From Sva-07 sp038321235 (GTDB lineage: Bacteria > Actinomycetota > Acidimicrobiia > Acidimicrobiales > Ilumatobacteraceae): a DNA stretch of 37,561 nucleotides. The position numbers were made by a program, and so were the translations under genes. The stretch lies in assembly GCA_038321235.1 (NCBI GenBank), contig JBBQEU010000016.1, positions 1 to 37,561 of the forward strand. The letters are read 5' to 3'. A model generated the notes under the pieces. It saw only the letters and a program-made list of their open reading frames with translations. It ran no database searches and was not told the DNA's origin. Below are positions 24,295 to 32,122 of this stretch, in pieces. Numbering within the stretch: the first letter of the stretch is position 1; each line of letters starts with the position of its first letter.

Positions 24295-25488
24295 ATGGCC
24301 GCGTCGATTCCTCTCCCGGTGACCGGTGCCTGGTCGCCCGGTGACGAGCCGGGTCACCGGCAGTTCTTCACGTTCGCGACCGACCGTCGATTCGCCCTCG
24401 ATTGCGGTGTCGCCCTCTCCGATGTGGTCGTTGCCTACGAGACGTGGGGGCGACTCGATGCCGACGGATCGAACGCCGTGCTGCTGTGCCACGCGTGGAC
24501 GGGCGACAGTCACGCCGCCGGCCCATCTGGTCGTGGCCATCCGACCCCGGGGTGGTGGGACGATACGGTCGGACCCGGCCAGCCGATCGACACCGACAAG
24601 TACTTCATCGTGTGCGCCAACGTGCTCGGCGGGTGTCAAGGCTCCACCGGACCCGCGTCACCGCACCCGGTCGACGCCAAGCCGTACGGATCGCGCTTTC
24701 CGGTGGTCACCATCCGCGACATGGTCAGGGCGCAGGCGCAACTCGGACTGCACCTCGGCGTCGCTCGCTGGCTGTCGGTGATCGGCGGCTCGATGGGCGG
24801 GATGCAGGCACTCGAGTGGGCGGTGATGTACCCCCGTCGGGTCGGCTCGCTCGTCGCTGTAGCCACCTGCATGCAGGCAACCGCTCAGCAGATCGCGTGG
24901 GGAGCGATCGGCCGGCGGGCGATCCGCCTCGACCCGAAGTGGCGCGGCGGCGACTTCTACGACGCCGACCCGGGCGACGGCCCTGCCGAAGGTCTCGAGA
25001 TCGCCCGCATGGTCGCGCAGGTCACGTTCCGCAGCGACAACGTGTTCACCGACCGCTTCGGGCGCGAACTCGCCGACAAGGCCACTGTCGGCGACACGTT
25101 GGGGATGTGGCAGCGCTTCGAGGTCGAGCGTTACCTCGAGTACCACGGGGTCAAGCTGGCACGGCGGTTCGACACCAACAGCTATCTCGCCATCGGCAAG
25201 GCAATGGATCTGCATGACGTCGCTCGCGGGCGAGGGTCGCTGGATCGGGCGATGCTGCGCGTGGCGGCGCCGACGATGGCGGTTGGCATCTGGAGCGACA
25301 TGCTCTACCCCGCCTACCAGCAGCAACAGATCCACGCCGCCGTTGCCGCCAACGGGGTGGCCAGCGAGTATGTCGAGATCGACTCGCCGCACGGCCACGA
25401 CGCCTTCCTGATCAACAGCGATCAGCTGGCCGGCCCGCTCGAACGATTCCTCGGCACCGCCTCGAAATCGTTCTCGTCGATCGTCTGA
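24295..25488 (+). CDS. metX: Homoserine O-acyltransferase (MetX family)
   Basis: This 397-residue alpha/beta hydrolase-fold transferase acylates homoserine for methionine synthesis. The catalytic triad is S166 (GGSMGGMQ), D335 (WSDMLYP) and H368 (HGHDAFL). The segment NVLGGCQGSTGPASP and the GRLDADGSNAVLLCHAWTGDSH opening are family hallmarks. MetX members use acetyl-CoA or succinyl-CoA, and I cannot decide which here, so homoserine O-acetyltransferase is the default name. It follows the DUF4262 gene by 7 bases and precedes the glycosylase by 2, in an apparent operon of functionally unrelated genes. Confidence 0.93.
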   Translation: MAASIPLPVTGAWSPGDEPGHRQFFTFATDRRFALDCGVALSDVVVAYETWGRLDADGSNAVLLCHAWTGDSHAAGPSGRGHPTPGWWDDTVGPGQPIDTDKYFIVCANVLGGCQGSTGPASPHPVDAKPYGSRFPVVTIRDMVRAQAQLGLHLGVARWLSVIGGSMGGMQALEWAVMYPRRVGSLVAVATCMQATAQQIAWGAIGRRAIRLDPKWRGGDFYDADPGDGPAEGLEIARMVAQVTFRSDNVFTDRFGRELADKATVGDTLGMWQRFEVERYLEYHGVKLARRFDTNSYLAIGKAMDLHDVARGRGSLDRAMLRVAAPTMAVGIWSDMLYPAYQQQQIHAAVAANGVASEYVEIDSPHGHDAFLINSDQLAGPLERFLGTASKSFSSIV

Positions 25489-25490
25489 TC

Positions 25491-26270
25491 GTGCCGGAGG
25501 GTCTCGAAGCCGAGATCTGGCGCTCCGCCTGCGAGCCGCTCGTCGGTCGAACCATCGTGGGGGCCGTCGTCGACGAGCGAGTGGTCGCAGACGGCTTCGT
25601 CGCCCAGGTGACGGGCGTCAGGATCGAAGGCGCACGGCGAATCGGCAAGGTCGTGCTCCTCGACACCGATGGCCCGGCGATCGGGCTGCACTTCGGGATG
25701 ACCGGGCGCCTGATGGTGGACGGCGTCGCCCCGATCGAACGGCTCGCCTACGCGTCAGGTCGCGATGACCCGGCATGGGATCGGCTCGTGCTGTCCGCGA
25801 CGCCCGATGGGTCCGCCGGACCGCCGGCGCTGCGGTTCAACGATCCTCGTCGGCTCGGTCGCGTCTCGCTCGATGCCGATCTCAGCAGGCTGGGTCTCGA
25901 CTTCTCCGAGATCACACCACGTCGGCTCACCACAGCGCTGGCCGAGAGGCACGGTGTGCTGAAGTCGACACTGCTCGACCAGCACGTCGTGGCCGGCCTC
26001 GGCAATCTGTGCGTCGACGAGATCTTGTGGTGGGCGGGGCTCGCCCCTCGGCGGCCGGTCGACTCGCTGTCGGCGGACGAGATCGAACAGCTCTCCTCGG
26101 CGATCCGTCGCCGACTGCCGATCATGCTGGCGTGCGGAGGCAGCACGACAGGGGTGCTGAACCCCTCGGTGCGTGCGACGTGCCCTCCGTGCGACCGCGA
26201 TGGGACCCCGCTCGAGCGTGCGAAAATCGGTGGGCGCACTGCCGTGTGGTGTCCCATGCATCAGCGGTGA
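25491..26270 (+). CDS. Fpg/Nei family DNA glycosylase with a CCCH zinc finger
   Basis: This 259-residue base-excision repair enzyme begins MPEGLEAE; after Met removal the N-terminal Pro would be the Schiff-base nucleophile, followed by the catalytic Glu. K53 (RRIGKVVLL) matches the conserved DNA-contacting Lys. GLGNLCVDEILWWAGLAPRR is the helix-two-turns-helix. The C-terminal zinc finger has C231-x2-C234 and C254-x2-H257, with His for the usual fourth Cys. Between them lies IGGRT, the family hairpin with its conserved Arg. It may act on oxidised purines (Fpg) or pyrimidines (Nei); I cannot tell. The GTG start lies 2 bases after the metX stop, and its own stop overlaps the next gene (GTGA). 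Confidence 0.88.
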   Translation: MPEGLEAEIWRSACEPLVGRTIVGAVVDERVVADGFVAQVTGVRIEGARRIGKVVLLDTDGPAIGLHFGMTGRLMVDGVAPIERLAYASGRDDPAWDRLVLSATPDGSAGPPALRFNDPRRLGRVSLDADLSRLGLDFSEITPRRLTTALAERHGVLKSTLLDQHVVAGLGNLCVDEILWWAGLAPRRPVDSLSADEIEQLSSAIRRRLPIMLACGGSTTGVLNPSVRATCPPCDRDGTPLERAKIGGRTAVWCPMHQR

Positions 26271-26860
26271 TCCGTGCCGAAGCGGTGAACAGCTGGCACA
26301 ATCGCTGCGCAGTGTCCGTCGTCGTTTCCCTTCCTGTCGTCGCATCGGCGTCCGTCGTCGCAGTCGTCGGTGCGGGTGACCCCGCGTCGAGTCGTCTCGT
26401 CTACGCGATGGTCGTCGGCCTGGCACTGATCGGCATGGCCTTCGTCCTGCTCGGCGTCTGGGTGCTGCGCCAGACTCGGCCCGACCTCGAAGTGCTCGCA
26501 CCCCTCGAACGGATGGGCGACGGTGATTGGAAAAAGCGCGATCCGTCGACGCAACGACGGATGCTCGACGAGGTGCGCCCCGACGGGGCTCAGCCTCTCG
26601 TGCCGGAACCGCTACCGCCACCGCTCGATGACGAGTTCGAACAGGCAGACCATCCGGTGTCGTCGTTCAGTGACCTGGGACCCGGCATCGTTGCCGAGCA
26701 ACGCGACAGCACACCACCGCACCTCGACGTCGACTTCGGTCTCGAACTCCCCGCTGGCGACGACGAGATCACCACCGACGACGAGACCGAGAGCGCCGCC
26801 GACGACGACCTGGAGCCCGGGTCCGACTCGGATGAGGCGTTGTCCGATCCTCGTGGGTGA
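26267..26860 (+). CDS. Two-helix membrane protein with acidic C-terminal tail, unknown
   Basis: No family is recognised. The 197-residue protein has two membrane helices (~14-35 and 44-67) with a short outer loop, then a long cytoplasmic tail rich in Asp/Glu and Pro. The tail contains a conserved-looking RPDLEVLAPLERMGDGDWKKRDPSTQRRMLDEVRP region (split here over residues ~71-105). The GTG at 26267 overlaps the glycosylase stop (GTGA); a GTG at 26285 is an alternative that would keep both helices. It is the last protein gene before tRNA-Gly. Confidence 0.65.
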   Translation: MIRAEAVNSWHNRCAVSVVVSLPVVASASVVAVVGAGDPASSRLVYAMVVGLALIGMAFVLLGVWVLRQTRPDLEVLAPLERMGDGDWKKRDPSTQRRMLDEVRPDGAQPLVPEPLPPPLDDEFEQADHPVSSFSDLGPGIVAEQRDSTPPHLDVDFGLELPAGDDEITTDDETESAADDDLEPGSDSDEALSDPRG

Positions 26861-26870
26861 CTGCTAGATT
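26840..26870 (+). promoter_or_regulatory. Candidate tRNA-Gly promoter
   Basis: TTGTCC (26840-26845) and TAGATT (26865-26870) are spaced 19 bases apart and lie 12 bases before the tRNA 5' end. The -35 lies inside the preceding gene. The boxes are near consensus but the spacing is long. Confidence 0.4.
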
Positions 26871-26882
26871 GTCGCTCCACAC

Positions 26883-26958
26883 GCGGACGTGGCTCAGTTG
26901 GTAGAGCGCAACCTTGCCAAGGTTGAGGTCGCCGGTTCGATCCCGGTCGTCCGCTCCA
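26883..26958 (+). tRNA. tRNA-Gly (anticodon GCC)
   Basis: The sequence folds as a complete cloverleaf. The 7-bp acceptor stem GCGGACG pairs perfectly with CGTCCGC. The D-arm is present, the anticodon loop TTGCCAA gives anticodon GCC (glycine), and the T-arm has the TTCGATC loop. The 3' CCA (26956-26958) is encoded in the DNA. A strong terminator follows six bases later. Confidence 0.97.
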
Positions 26959-26963
26959 GAATC

Positions 26964-26998
26964 ACCGGGAACCCGTGAAGGGTTCCCGGTTTTTCGTT
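26964..26998 (+). terminator. Intrinsic terminator after tRNA-Gly
   Basis: An 11-bp perfect stem (26964-26974 with 26980-26990) with loop GTGAA is followed by a T-rich tract. It is a textbook Rho-independent terminator placed just after the tRNA CCA end. Confidence 0.93.
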
Positions 26999-27071
26999 TT
27001 TCGGGAAGTGTTCGGCGCCTCAGGCCGTTCGCCCCTGTTGGTGATGTCGTCGTCGGGGTGAAGATCGTGTC

Positions 27072-27995
27072 ATGGGCGCCACGCGACGAGACCGCGCATC
27101 GGTGCTCTGTGTCGGGCAAACCACCGTGGACCATGTGTTCACGCTGGTTGGCGGGATCGATGTCGGCCACAAGAACGTCGCGACCAGCCACACCACTCGA
27201 GTCGGTGGTGTCGCCGCTACTGCCGCCATTGCCATCGCTCGGCTCGGCGGTTCGGTCCGTCTGCTCAGCCGTGTCGGCGACGACGAAGCCGGTGCCGCAG
27301 TGGTAGCGGCTCTCGACCGTGAAGGTGTCGACACCACTGGTCTGGAGCGTGTGGTCGGCGCAGCGACCTCCGTCTCATCGGTGGTCGTTGCTCCCGACGG
27401 CGCCCGAACCGTTGTCAATCACACCCCGGAGCAGATGTTCCGAGGCCCCGGTTCGGCGTCCAACCAAGGGTTCGACGCGGTCCTCGTCGACGGCCGCTGG
27501 CCGGACGCTGCAGTGGAGGCGCTGCGCAGTGCTCGCCGCAACGGTGTGCCCGGCGTGGTCGACGTCGATCGCCACCTCGCCGATCCGGCACACCGACGAG
27601 CCATCTTCGACCTCGCCAGTCACCTCGTGTTCAGCGAGGACGCTCTCACCCTGCTGGCCGGACGCGACGATCCCGTCGACGGGCTGCACGTCGCTGGCGA
27701 CCTCACCGACGCGATGGTCGCAGTGACCTGCGGGGCCCGAGGGGTCCGCTGGTCGGACAACGGTGATGCGCACTCCGTCGATGCGTTCGAGGTCGTGGCC
27801 ATCGACACGAACGGGGCGGGTGATGTCTTCCACGGAGCGTTCACGCTGGCGCTGGCCGAGGGATCAGAGCCAGACATGGCGTTCCGATTCGCGTCGGCCG
27901 CAGCGGCGCTGAAGTGCGAGACAGGCGAGACCCCGGATCGAGCGAACGTCGAGACGCTGCTCGCACGGCACGACCTCGTGGATGTCGTGCCATGA
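27072..27995 (+). CDS. PfkB family sugar kinase (ketohexokinase / sulfofructose-kinase-like)
   Basis: This 307-residue kinase has both PfkB signatures: GGVAATAAIAIARLGG near the N-terminus and DTNGAGDVFHGAF, with catalytic D251 and the anion hole in GAGD. The pattern of RVGDDEAG, a VLVDGRW strand and HLVFSEDAL resembles, from memory, the sulfofructose kinase YihV and ketohexokinases more than ribokinase; this is a motif-level impression. It should phosphorylate a keto-sugar or sugar derivative with ATP. Its stop overlaps the start of the isomerase-like gene (ATGA), so kinase and isomerase are probably made together. The start ATG at 27072 has a GGGGTG-type upstream element. Confidence 0.85.
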   Translation: MGATRRDRASVLCVGQTTVDHVFTLVGGIDVGHKNVATSHTTRVGGVAATAAIAIARLGGSVRLLSRVGDDEAGAAVVAALDREGVDTTGLERVVGAATSVSSVVVAPDGARTVVNHTPEQMFRGPGSASNQGFDAVLVDGRWPDAAVEALRSARRNGVPGVVDVDRHLADPAHRRAIFDLASHLVFSEDALTLLAGRDDPVDGLHVAGDLTDAMVAVTCGARGVRWSDNGDAHSVDAFEVVAIDTNGAGDVFHGAFTLALAEGSEPDMAFRFASAAAALKCETGETPDRANVETLLARHDLVDVVP

Positions 27996-29389
27996 CGTCG
28001 GCCTGGGTGATCGCGGTGGGTCGGCCCACGTTCGATCTCGAGTTCGGCGCTGCGCACGTCGAGGACGCGTGGGTGGTGCTCGGTGAACTGGATATCGAGA
28101 TCGGTGGTGACCGGACGGTGGTCGTCGACGACATCGACGAGGCGATCGACTCGATCGGACCCTGCGATGTGGTCGTCGTGCTCCAGGCCACGTTCACCGA
28201 CTCGTCGCTCACGGGTCGGATCGTCGATCGCACCGGCCGTCCGGTCCTGCTGTGGTCGTTTCCCGAGGAGCGAACCGGGGGCCGACTCCGTCTCAACTCG
28301 CTCTGCGGCGCCAACCTCGCGGCGTATCTCCTCCGACGGCGCAGACATCGCGCAGAGTTCGTCCACATCGATCCGGCGGGCACCACGGCCGTCGGTGTCG
28401 TCGGTGATGCGCTTGCCCGTCTCGCAGCGCCAGCGTCGTCCGATCCGACGAGAGTTCACTGCACCGCCCGATTGACGACCCGGCGTGGCGGACAGGACGA
28501 TGGAGTACTCGCAGGCCTGCGAATCGGGGTCGTCGGAGATCCACCGGCCGGCTTCGAGCCGTGTGTCGGCGATGCCGACGAACTGTTTCGCTCCACGGGG
28601 ATCGCCGTCGACCGGATTCCCCTGGACGACCTGTTCGCGGCAGCGGACGGCGTCGACGAAGTGGCCCGAGCTGACATCTTGCGCCGCATCCATTCGGCGA
28701 TGATCATCGACGACGACGTCGCTCGGGCGGGGATCGACGAGAGCATCGCCCTGTTCGGCGGACTGAGGGAACTGGCGGCCCGTCACGGCTGGTCCGCCCT
28801 CGCCACCAGGTGCTGGCCCGAGTGCATGACGGAGTACGGAGCCGCTGCGTGCACGCCGATGGCGATGCTCACCGAGGACGGCGTGCCTTCGGTTTGCGAG
28901 GCTGACCTGTACGGTGCGGCAACGGCGCTCATCCTCAGACACGTGGGCGGATCCGACCCCTTCGTGGCCGACCTCGTCGATGCCGATACCCGTGATGACA
29001 CCTCCGTGGTCTGGCATTGCGGTGTGGCACCGATCTCGATCGCCGACCCTCGCAGCGTCCCGGTCGGTATCACCCATCCGAATCGGCACCGTGCCCTCGC
29101 GAACCAGTTCGCACTGCGCCCCGGGTCGGTGACACTCGCCCGGCTCAGCCAGGCGAGCGGGCAGATCAGCATGGTGGTGGGATCGGGCGAGATCCTCGAC
29201 CGGCCTCGGCCGTTCAGCGGCACGTGCGGCGTCCTCCGTTGGGACCGATCGGTCGACGAGGTGCTCCGTACGGTCTTCGATCGAGGGTTGGAGCATCACA
29301 TCGGACTCGTCTACGGCGACCATCGCGATCGGCTCGAGGAGCTGGCCGCAGCGTGGGATCTCCCCGTGGTGGTCCTCGGCGACGACTGA
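27992..29389 (+). CDS. L-fucose / L-arabinose isomerase-like protein
   Basis: This 465-residue protein has the FucI/AraA fold pattern. The N-terminal half shows Rossmann-like segments (CDVVVVLQATFTD, GRPVLLWSFPEE). The C-terminal half holds the likely Mn2+ site: E303 in CEADLYG and D327 in ADLVDAD. The 24-residue spacing equals that of E337/D361 in E. coli FucI as I recall it. Further His candidates include H342 in WHCGVAP. The segment RCWPECMTEYGAAACTPMAM is typical of the extended isomerase family. The substrate is unknown; family members isomerise aldoses or modified sugars to ketoses, which fits a kinase acting on the ketose product. It overlaps the kinase gene by ATGA. Confidence 0.75.
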   Translation: MTSAWVIAVGRPTFDLEFGAAHVEDAWVVLGELDIEIGGDRTVVVDDIDEAIDSIGPCDVVVVLQATFTDSSLTGRIVDRTGRPVLLWSFPEERTGGRLRLNSLCGANLAAYLLRRRRHRAEFVHIDPAGTTAVGVVGDALARLAAPASSDPTRVHCTARLTTRRGGQDDGVLAGLRIGVVGDPPAGFEPCVGDADELFRSTGIAVDRIPLDDLFAAADGVDEVARADILRRIHSAMIIDDDVARAGIDESIALFGGLRELAARHGWSALATRCWPECMTEYGAAACTPMAMLTEDGVPSVCEADLYGAATALILRHVGGSDPFVADLVDADTRDDTSVVWHCGVAPISIADPRSVPVGITHPNRHRALANQFALRPGSVTLARLSQASGQISMVVGSGEILDRPRPFSGTCGVLRWDRSVDEVLRTVFDRGLEHHIGLVYGDHRDRLEELAAAWDLPVVVLGDD

Positions 29390-29467
29390 CACATTGCGCC
29401 GGGCGGCGGCGGTCCGAATTCTGCGCGGAGTCGTCGAGCGACCCGTGCTGGTGGCAGGCTGCTCGGC

Positions 29468-29941
29468 GTGGACGACACCTCGATGGAGAACTCGCCGGTA
29501 CACGGCTCGGCAACGGTACGGATCGACGCATCACCAGAAGCGGTGTTCGCGCTGCTCACAGATCTGCAACAGCTCCCCGAGCTGAGCCCGGAGAACCAAC
29601 GTTGCGAGCTGCTCGAGGGGTCGTCGGAGGTCGAGGTGGGTGCGAGGTTCCGGGGACACAACCGTGCGGGTGATTACGAATGGCACGCCGACTGCGAAGT
29701 CACCGTCTTCGAGCCCGGGCGGCGGTTCGCGTACCTGGTTCCTCCGGCCTTCGAACACGCCACCGAGTGGAGCTACACGATCGAGCCAGATGGAGACGGG
29801 TGTGTCGTCACCGAGTCGTTCCATGCACCGTTGCTCGCGCTTCCCGAGATCTACCCGGGAAGGATCGAGGGCCGACGAGACAACCTCGAAGGGGCGTGTC
29901 GGACCACGATGGCAAACCTCAAGGCCGCGTTCGAGCGCTGA
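29468..29941 (+). CDS. SRPBCC family protein
   Basis: This 157-residue small protein has the START/Bet v1-like (SRPBCC) pattern: an opening strand ATVRIDASPEAVFALLTDLQQLPELSPE, central beta strands with WHADCEVTVFEPGRRFAYLV, and a long C-terminal helix. Such proteins bind hydrophobic ligands or act as cyclases/coenzyme-Q-binding factors; the ligand is not predictable. The GTG at 29468 is the earliest plausible start; an ATG at 29483 also works. It sits 78 bp after the isomerase-like gene and 59 bp before the amidohydrolase. Confidence 0.78.
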   Translation: MDDTSMENSPVHGSATVRIDASPEAVFALLTDLQQLPELSPENQRCELLEGSSEVEVGARFRGHNRAGDYEWHADCEVTVFEPGRRFAYLVPPAFEHATEWSYTIEPDGDGCVVTESFHAPLLALPEIYPGRIEGRRDNLEGACRTTMANLKAAFER

Positions 29942-29988
29942 CCGTCGGCCGCTGACGCTCCGACCGCAGCGCAATTGCAGCTCTTTCG

Positions 29989-29994
29989 TACCCT
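29989..29994 (+). promoter_or_regulatory. -10 box for a probable leaderless amidohydrolase mRNA
   Basis: TACCCT lies 6 bases before the second of two consecutive ATG codons (30001). There is no Shine-Dalgarno in the short gap, so a leaderless transcript beginning near 30001 is the simplest reading. Confidence 0.4.
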
Positions 29995-30000
29995 CCGATG

Positions 30001-31014
30001 ATGGCCGCCGCACCCCGTCCCGACCCCGTCTCGCAGGAATGGCTCGACTCGGTGATCGAGCCGGTCGTCGACCCCGATGCGGCGATCATCGACCCCCACC
30101 ATCATCTGTGGCCCGTGGGCGGGGCGATGCCGTATGGACTCGGAGACCTCGAGGCGGACCTCGGCAGCGGACACCACGTGATCGACACCGTCTTCGTCGA
30201 GTGTGGCGCGGCCTACGACCGCAGCGGTGATGACGCGTTCGCCCCGGTCGGCGAGACCGTGTTCGTCACCGGCGAAGCAGAGCGCTCCGACCGGCAGGTG
30301 ATGGGTGGCATCGTCGCCCACGCCGATCTGTGCGATGCCGCCAACCTCGACGCGGTGCTCGATGCCCACGCAGCCGCAGGCGGCGGTCGTCTCCGAGGGA
30401 TCCGCCACGCCGGCTCGCATGCGTTGCATCCCGAGGTCTTGATGATCCCCGGCCGCGCTCCGGCGGAGCTGTATGCCGATCCGGCATTCCGGGCGGGAGT
30501 CACCCGGCTGGGGGAGCGTGGCCTCACCTACGACACGTGGCATTACCACTACCAGAACCAGGACTTCGCGGCGCTGGCCCGCAGCGTTCCCGGCACCACG
30601 ATGGTCCTCGACCACTTCGGCACGCCGCTCGGAGTCGGACCGTACGAGTCGCAACGGGAGCACATCTTCGACCAGTGGACGGCCGACATCGTCGACATCG
30701 CCCGCTGCGAGAACGTTGTCGCCAAGATCGGCGGTCTGGCGATGCCCGACAACGGCTTCGGTTGGCACGCCGCCGACCACCCACCGACGTCCGACGAATT
30801 CATCGAGGCGCAGGGGCGTTACTACCTGCACACGATCGCGCAGTTCGGCCCCGAACGGTGCATGTTCGAGTCGAACTTCCCGGTCGACCGGCTTTCACTG
30901 TCGTATCGCACGTTCTGGAACGCAGCGAAGAAACTGGTCTCCGACTTCTCGGCCGACGAGCGCGACGCCATGCTCCGCGGCACCGCCGCCCGCGTCTACC
31001 GCCTCGCAACCTGA
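30001..31014 (+). CDS. Amidohydrolase 2 family TIM-barrel hydrolase
   Basis: This is a 337-residue metal-dependent hydrolase. The N-terminal metal motif is DPHHHLW (H33-H35). Later elements include RGIRHAGSH, VLDHFGTPLG and the terminal MFESNFPVDR with GTAARVYRL, all usual in the amidohydrolase-2 (lactonase / decarboxylase) subgroup. The substrate is unknown; lactone hydrolysis in sugar catabolism is common in this group and would fit the sugar kinase/isomerase pair 600 bp upstream, but this is inference. Two consecutive ATGs exist (29998 and 30001); I chose the second because of the -10 box spacing. It converges on the SDR gene. Confidence 0.85.
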   Translation: MAAAPRPDPVSQEWLDSVIEPVVDPDAAIIDPHHHLWPVGGAMPYGLGDLEADLGSGHHVIDTVFVECGAAYDRSGDDAFAPVGETVFVTGEAERSDRQVMGGIVAHADLCDAANLDAVLDAHAAAGGGRLRGIRHAGSHALHPEVLMIPGRAPAELYADPAFRAGVTRLGERGLTYDTWHYHYQNQDFAALARSVPGTTMVLDHFGTPLGVGPYESQREHIFDQWTADIVDIARCENVVAKIGGLAMPDNGFGWHAADHPPTSDEFIEAQGRYYLHTIAQFGPERCMFESNFPVDRLSLSYRTFWNAAKKLVSDFSADERDAMLRGTAARVYRLAT

Positions 31015-31016
31015 CG

Positions 31017-31063
31017 CTTCGGTGAGTTTCAGCGCGGACGGGGTGCGCTGGAACTCACCGGAG
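31017..31063. terminator. Hairpin between convergent genes (amidohydrolase and SDR)
   Basis: Arms 31017-31035 and 31045-31063 pair at 17 of 19 positions with a 9-base loop. The hairpin begins two bases after the amidohydrolase stop and ends 11 bases before the SDR stop on the other strand. There is no T-tract. Placement suggests a shared bidirectional terminator. Confidence 0.55.
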
Positions 31064-31074
31064 CGACGCCCGGT

Positions 31075-31992
31075 TCAGTCGGGGGCGGGCTGCTCGGCTT
31101 CGGCCAGCATGGCTGCCATGACCTCGGCGAGCATCTGCGAGCGTGGTGGCATGCCGGGGAACTCTTCGGGTGGCGACGGATTTGCGCCTTCGCCGATCGA
31201 GTGGAAGCGCTCCATGGCGATCTCCAACCAGTCAGGGTGAGGGAAGATCCAGAATCGATCGTCCCGAACGGCACCCACCACCAGATCGGCGACCGCGGCG
31301 GGTGGCATGCCTTCGTCGATCGCTCGCCGCAGGTATCCGAGCGACACGTGCTGCGCTGCGGTCCGCACGGGTGGGGGTCCGAGTTCGGCCGGCCAGTTGC
31401 GTTCGGATTCGGCGATGCCCGTACGCACCCATCCGGGGCAGAGACAGCTCACGCCGACCGGCAGTTGAGCCGACTGCACCGTCGAGTACAGGCCCTCGGT
31501 GAGAGCGACCACAGCGTGCTTGGTGGCGTCGTATGGCGGTGCGAATCCGGGGTAGAGCCCAGCCATCGAGGCGGTGTTGACGATGTGGCCGCCTCCGGAC
31601 ATCACGATGTGCGGCAGGAACGCTCGCACCCCGTGGATGACGCCCCACAGGTTGACCCCGATGACCCACTCCCACGTTTCGATACCTCCGAGCCACGGGT
31701 CGCCGGCGCCGCCGACACCGGCGTTGTTGCACACGATGTGCACCGCACCGAAGCGATCCATCGTCGCAGTGGCGAGCGCCTCGACGGCCTCGACCTTGCT
31801 GACATCCGTGACGACAGTCAAAGTGTCGACGCCGTGTGCCCCCACCTCTGCCGCAGCAGCATCGAGCGCCTGCTGATCGATGTCGGCGAGCACCACAGAG
31901 CAACCGGCCGCAGCGAACGCGTTCGCCAATGCGAGGCCGATTCCGCTCGCAGCGCCAGTGACCACTGCAACCTTGCCAGGTCCGAGTTCCAT
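31075..31992 (-). CDS. Short-chain dehydrogenase/reductase
   Basis: This is a 305-residue classical SDR. It has the cofactor motif TGAASGIG (12-19), NNAG (89-92), and catalytic S142, Y154 and K158 in the usual S-x(11-12)-Y-x3-K spacing. D37 after the second strand (VVLADID) favours NAD(H) over NADP(H). A C-terminal extension of ~50 residues with FWIFPHPDWLEIAMERF is common in actinobacterial SDRs of unknown substrate. It is divergent from oleA, with 130 bp between the starts, so a link to the ole genes is possible but not shown. Confidence 0.87.
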   Translation of the reverse strand: MELGPGKVAVVTGAASGIGLALANAFAAAGCSVVLADIDQQALDAAAAEVGAHGVDTLTVVTDVSKVEAVEALATATMDRFGAVHIVCNNAGVGGAGDPWLGGIETWEWVIGVNLWGVIHGVRAFLPHIVMSGGGHIVNTASMAGLYPGFAPPYDATKHAVVALTEGLYSTVQSAQLPVGVSCLCPGWVRTGIAESERNWPAELGPPPVRTAAQHVSLGYLRRAIDEGMPPAAVADLVVGAVRDDRFWIFPHPDWLEIAMERFHSIGEGANPSPPEEFPGMPPRSQMLAEVMAAMLAEAEQPAPD

Positions 31993-32110
31993 CTGTTCCC
32001 CCTCATGAGTCGTGCCGTGGTGGCCGTCGGCGACCGTACCTGCTTCGACCGTCGCACGATCGACCGAACGGGTTCCGACGACATGACGTAGGCTTTCGGG
32101 CACCCATGGG

Positions 32111-32116
32111 AAAGGA
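32111..32116 (+). promoter_or_regulatory. Ribosome binding site of oleA
   Basis: AAAGGA lies six bases before the ATG at 32123, a good Shine-Dalgarno at optimal spacing. It fixes the oleA start and contrasts with the leaderless-type starts elsewhere in this window. A TAGGCT -10-like box is at 32089-32094. Confidence 0.6.
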
Positions 32117-32122
32117 CCGCCG

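Noticed and set aside
27620..29503. 627-codon antisense open frame over the kinase/isomerase genes
   Set aside because: Same reason: the sense strand has clear catalytic motifs and overlaps, while the antisense product is low-complexity Arg/Asp-rich sequence.
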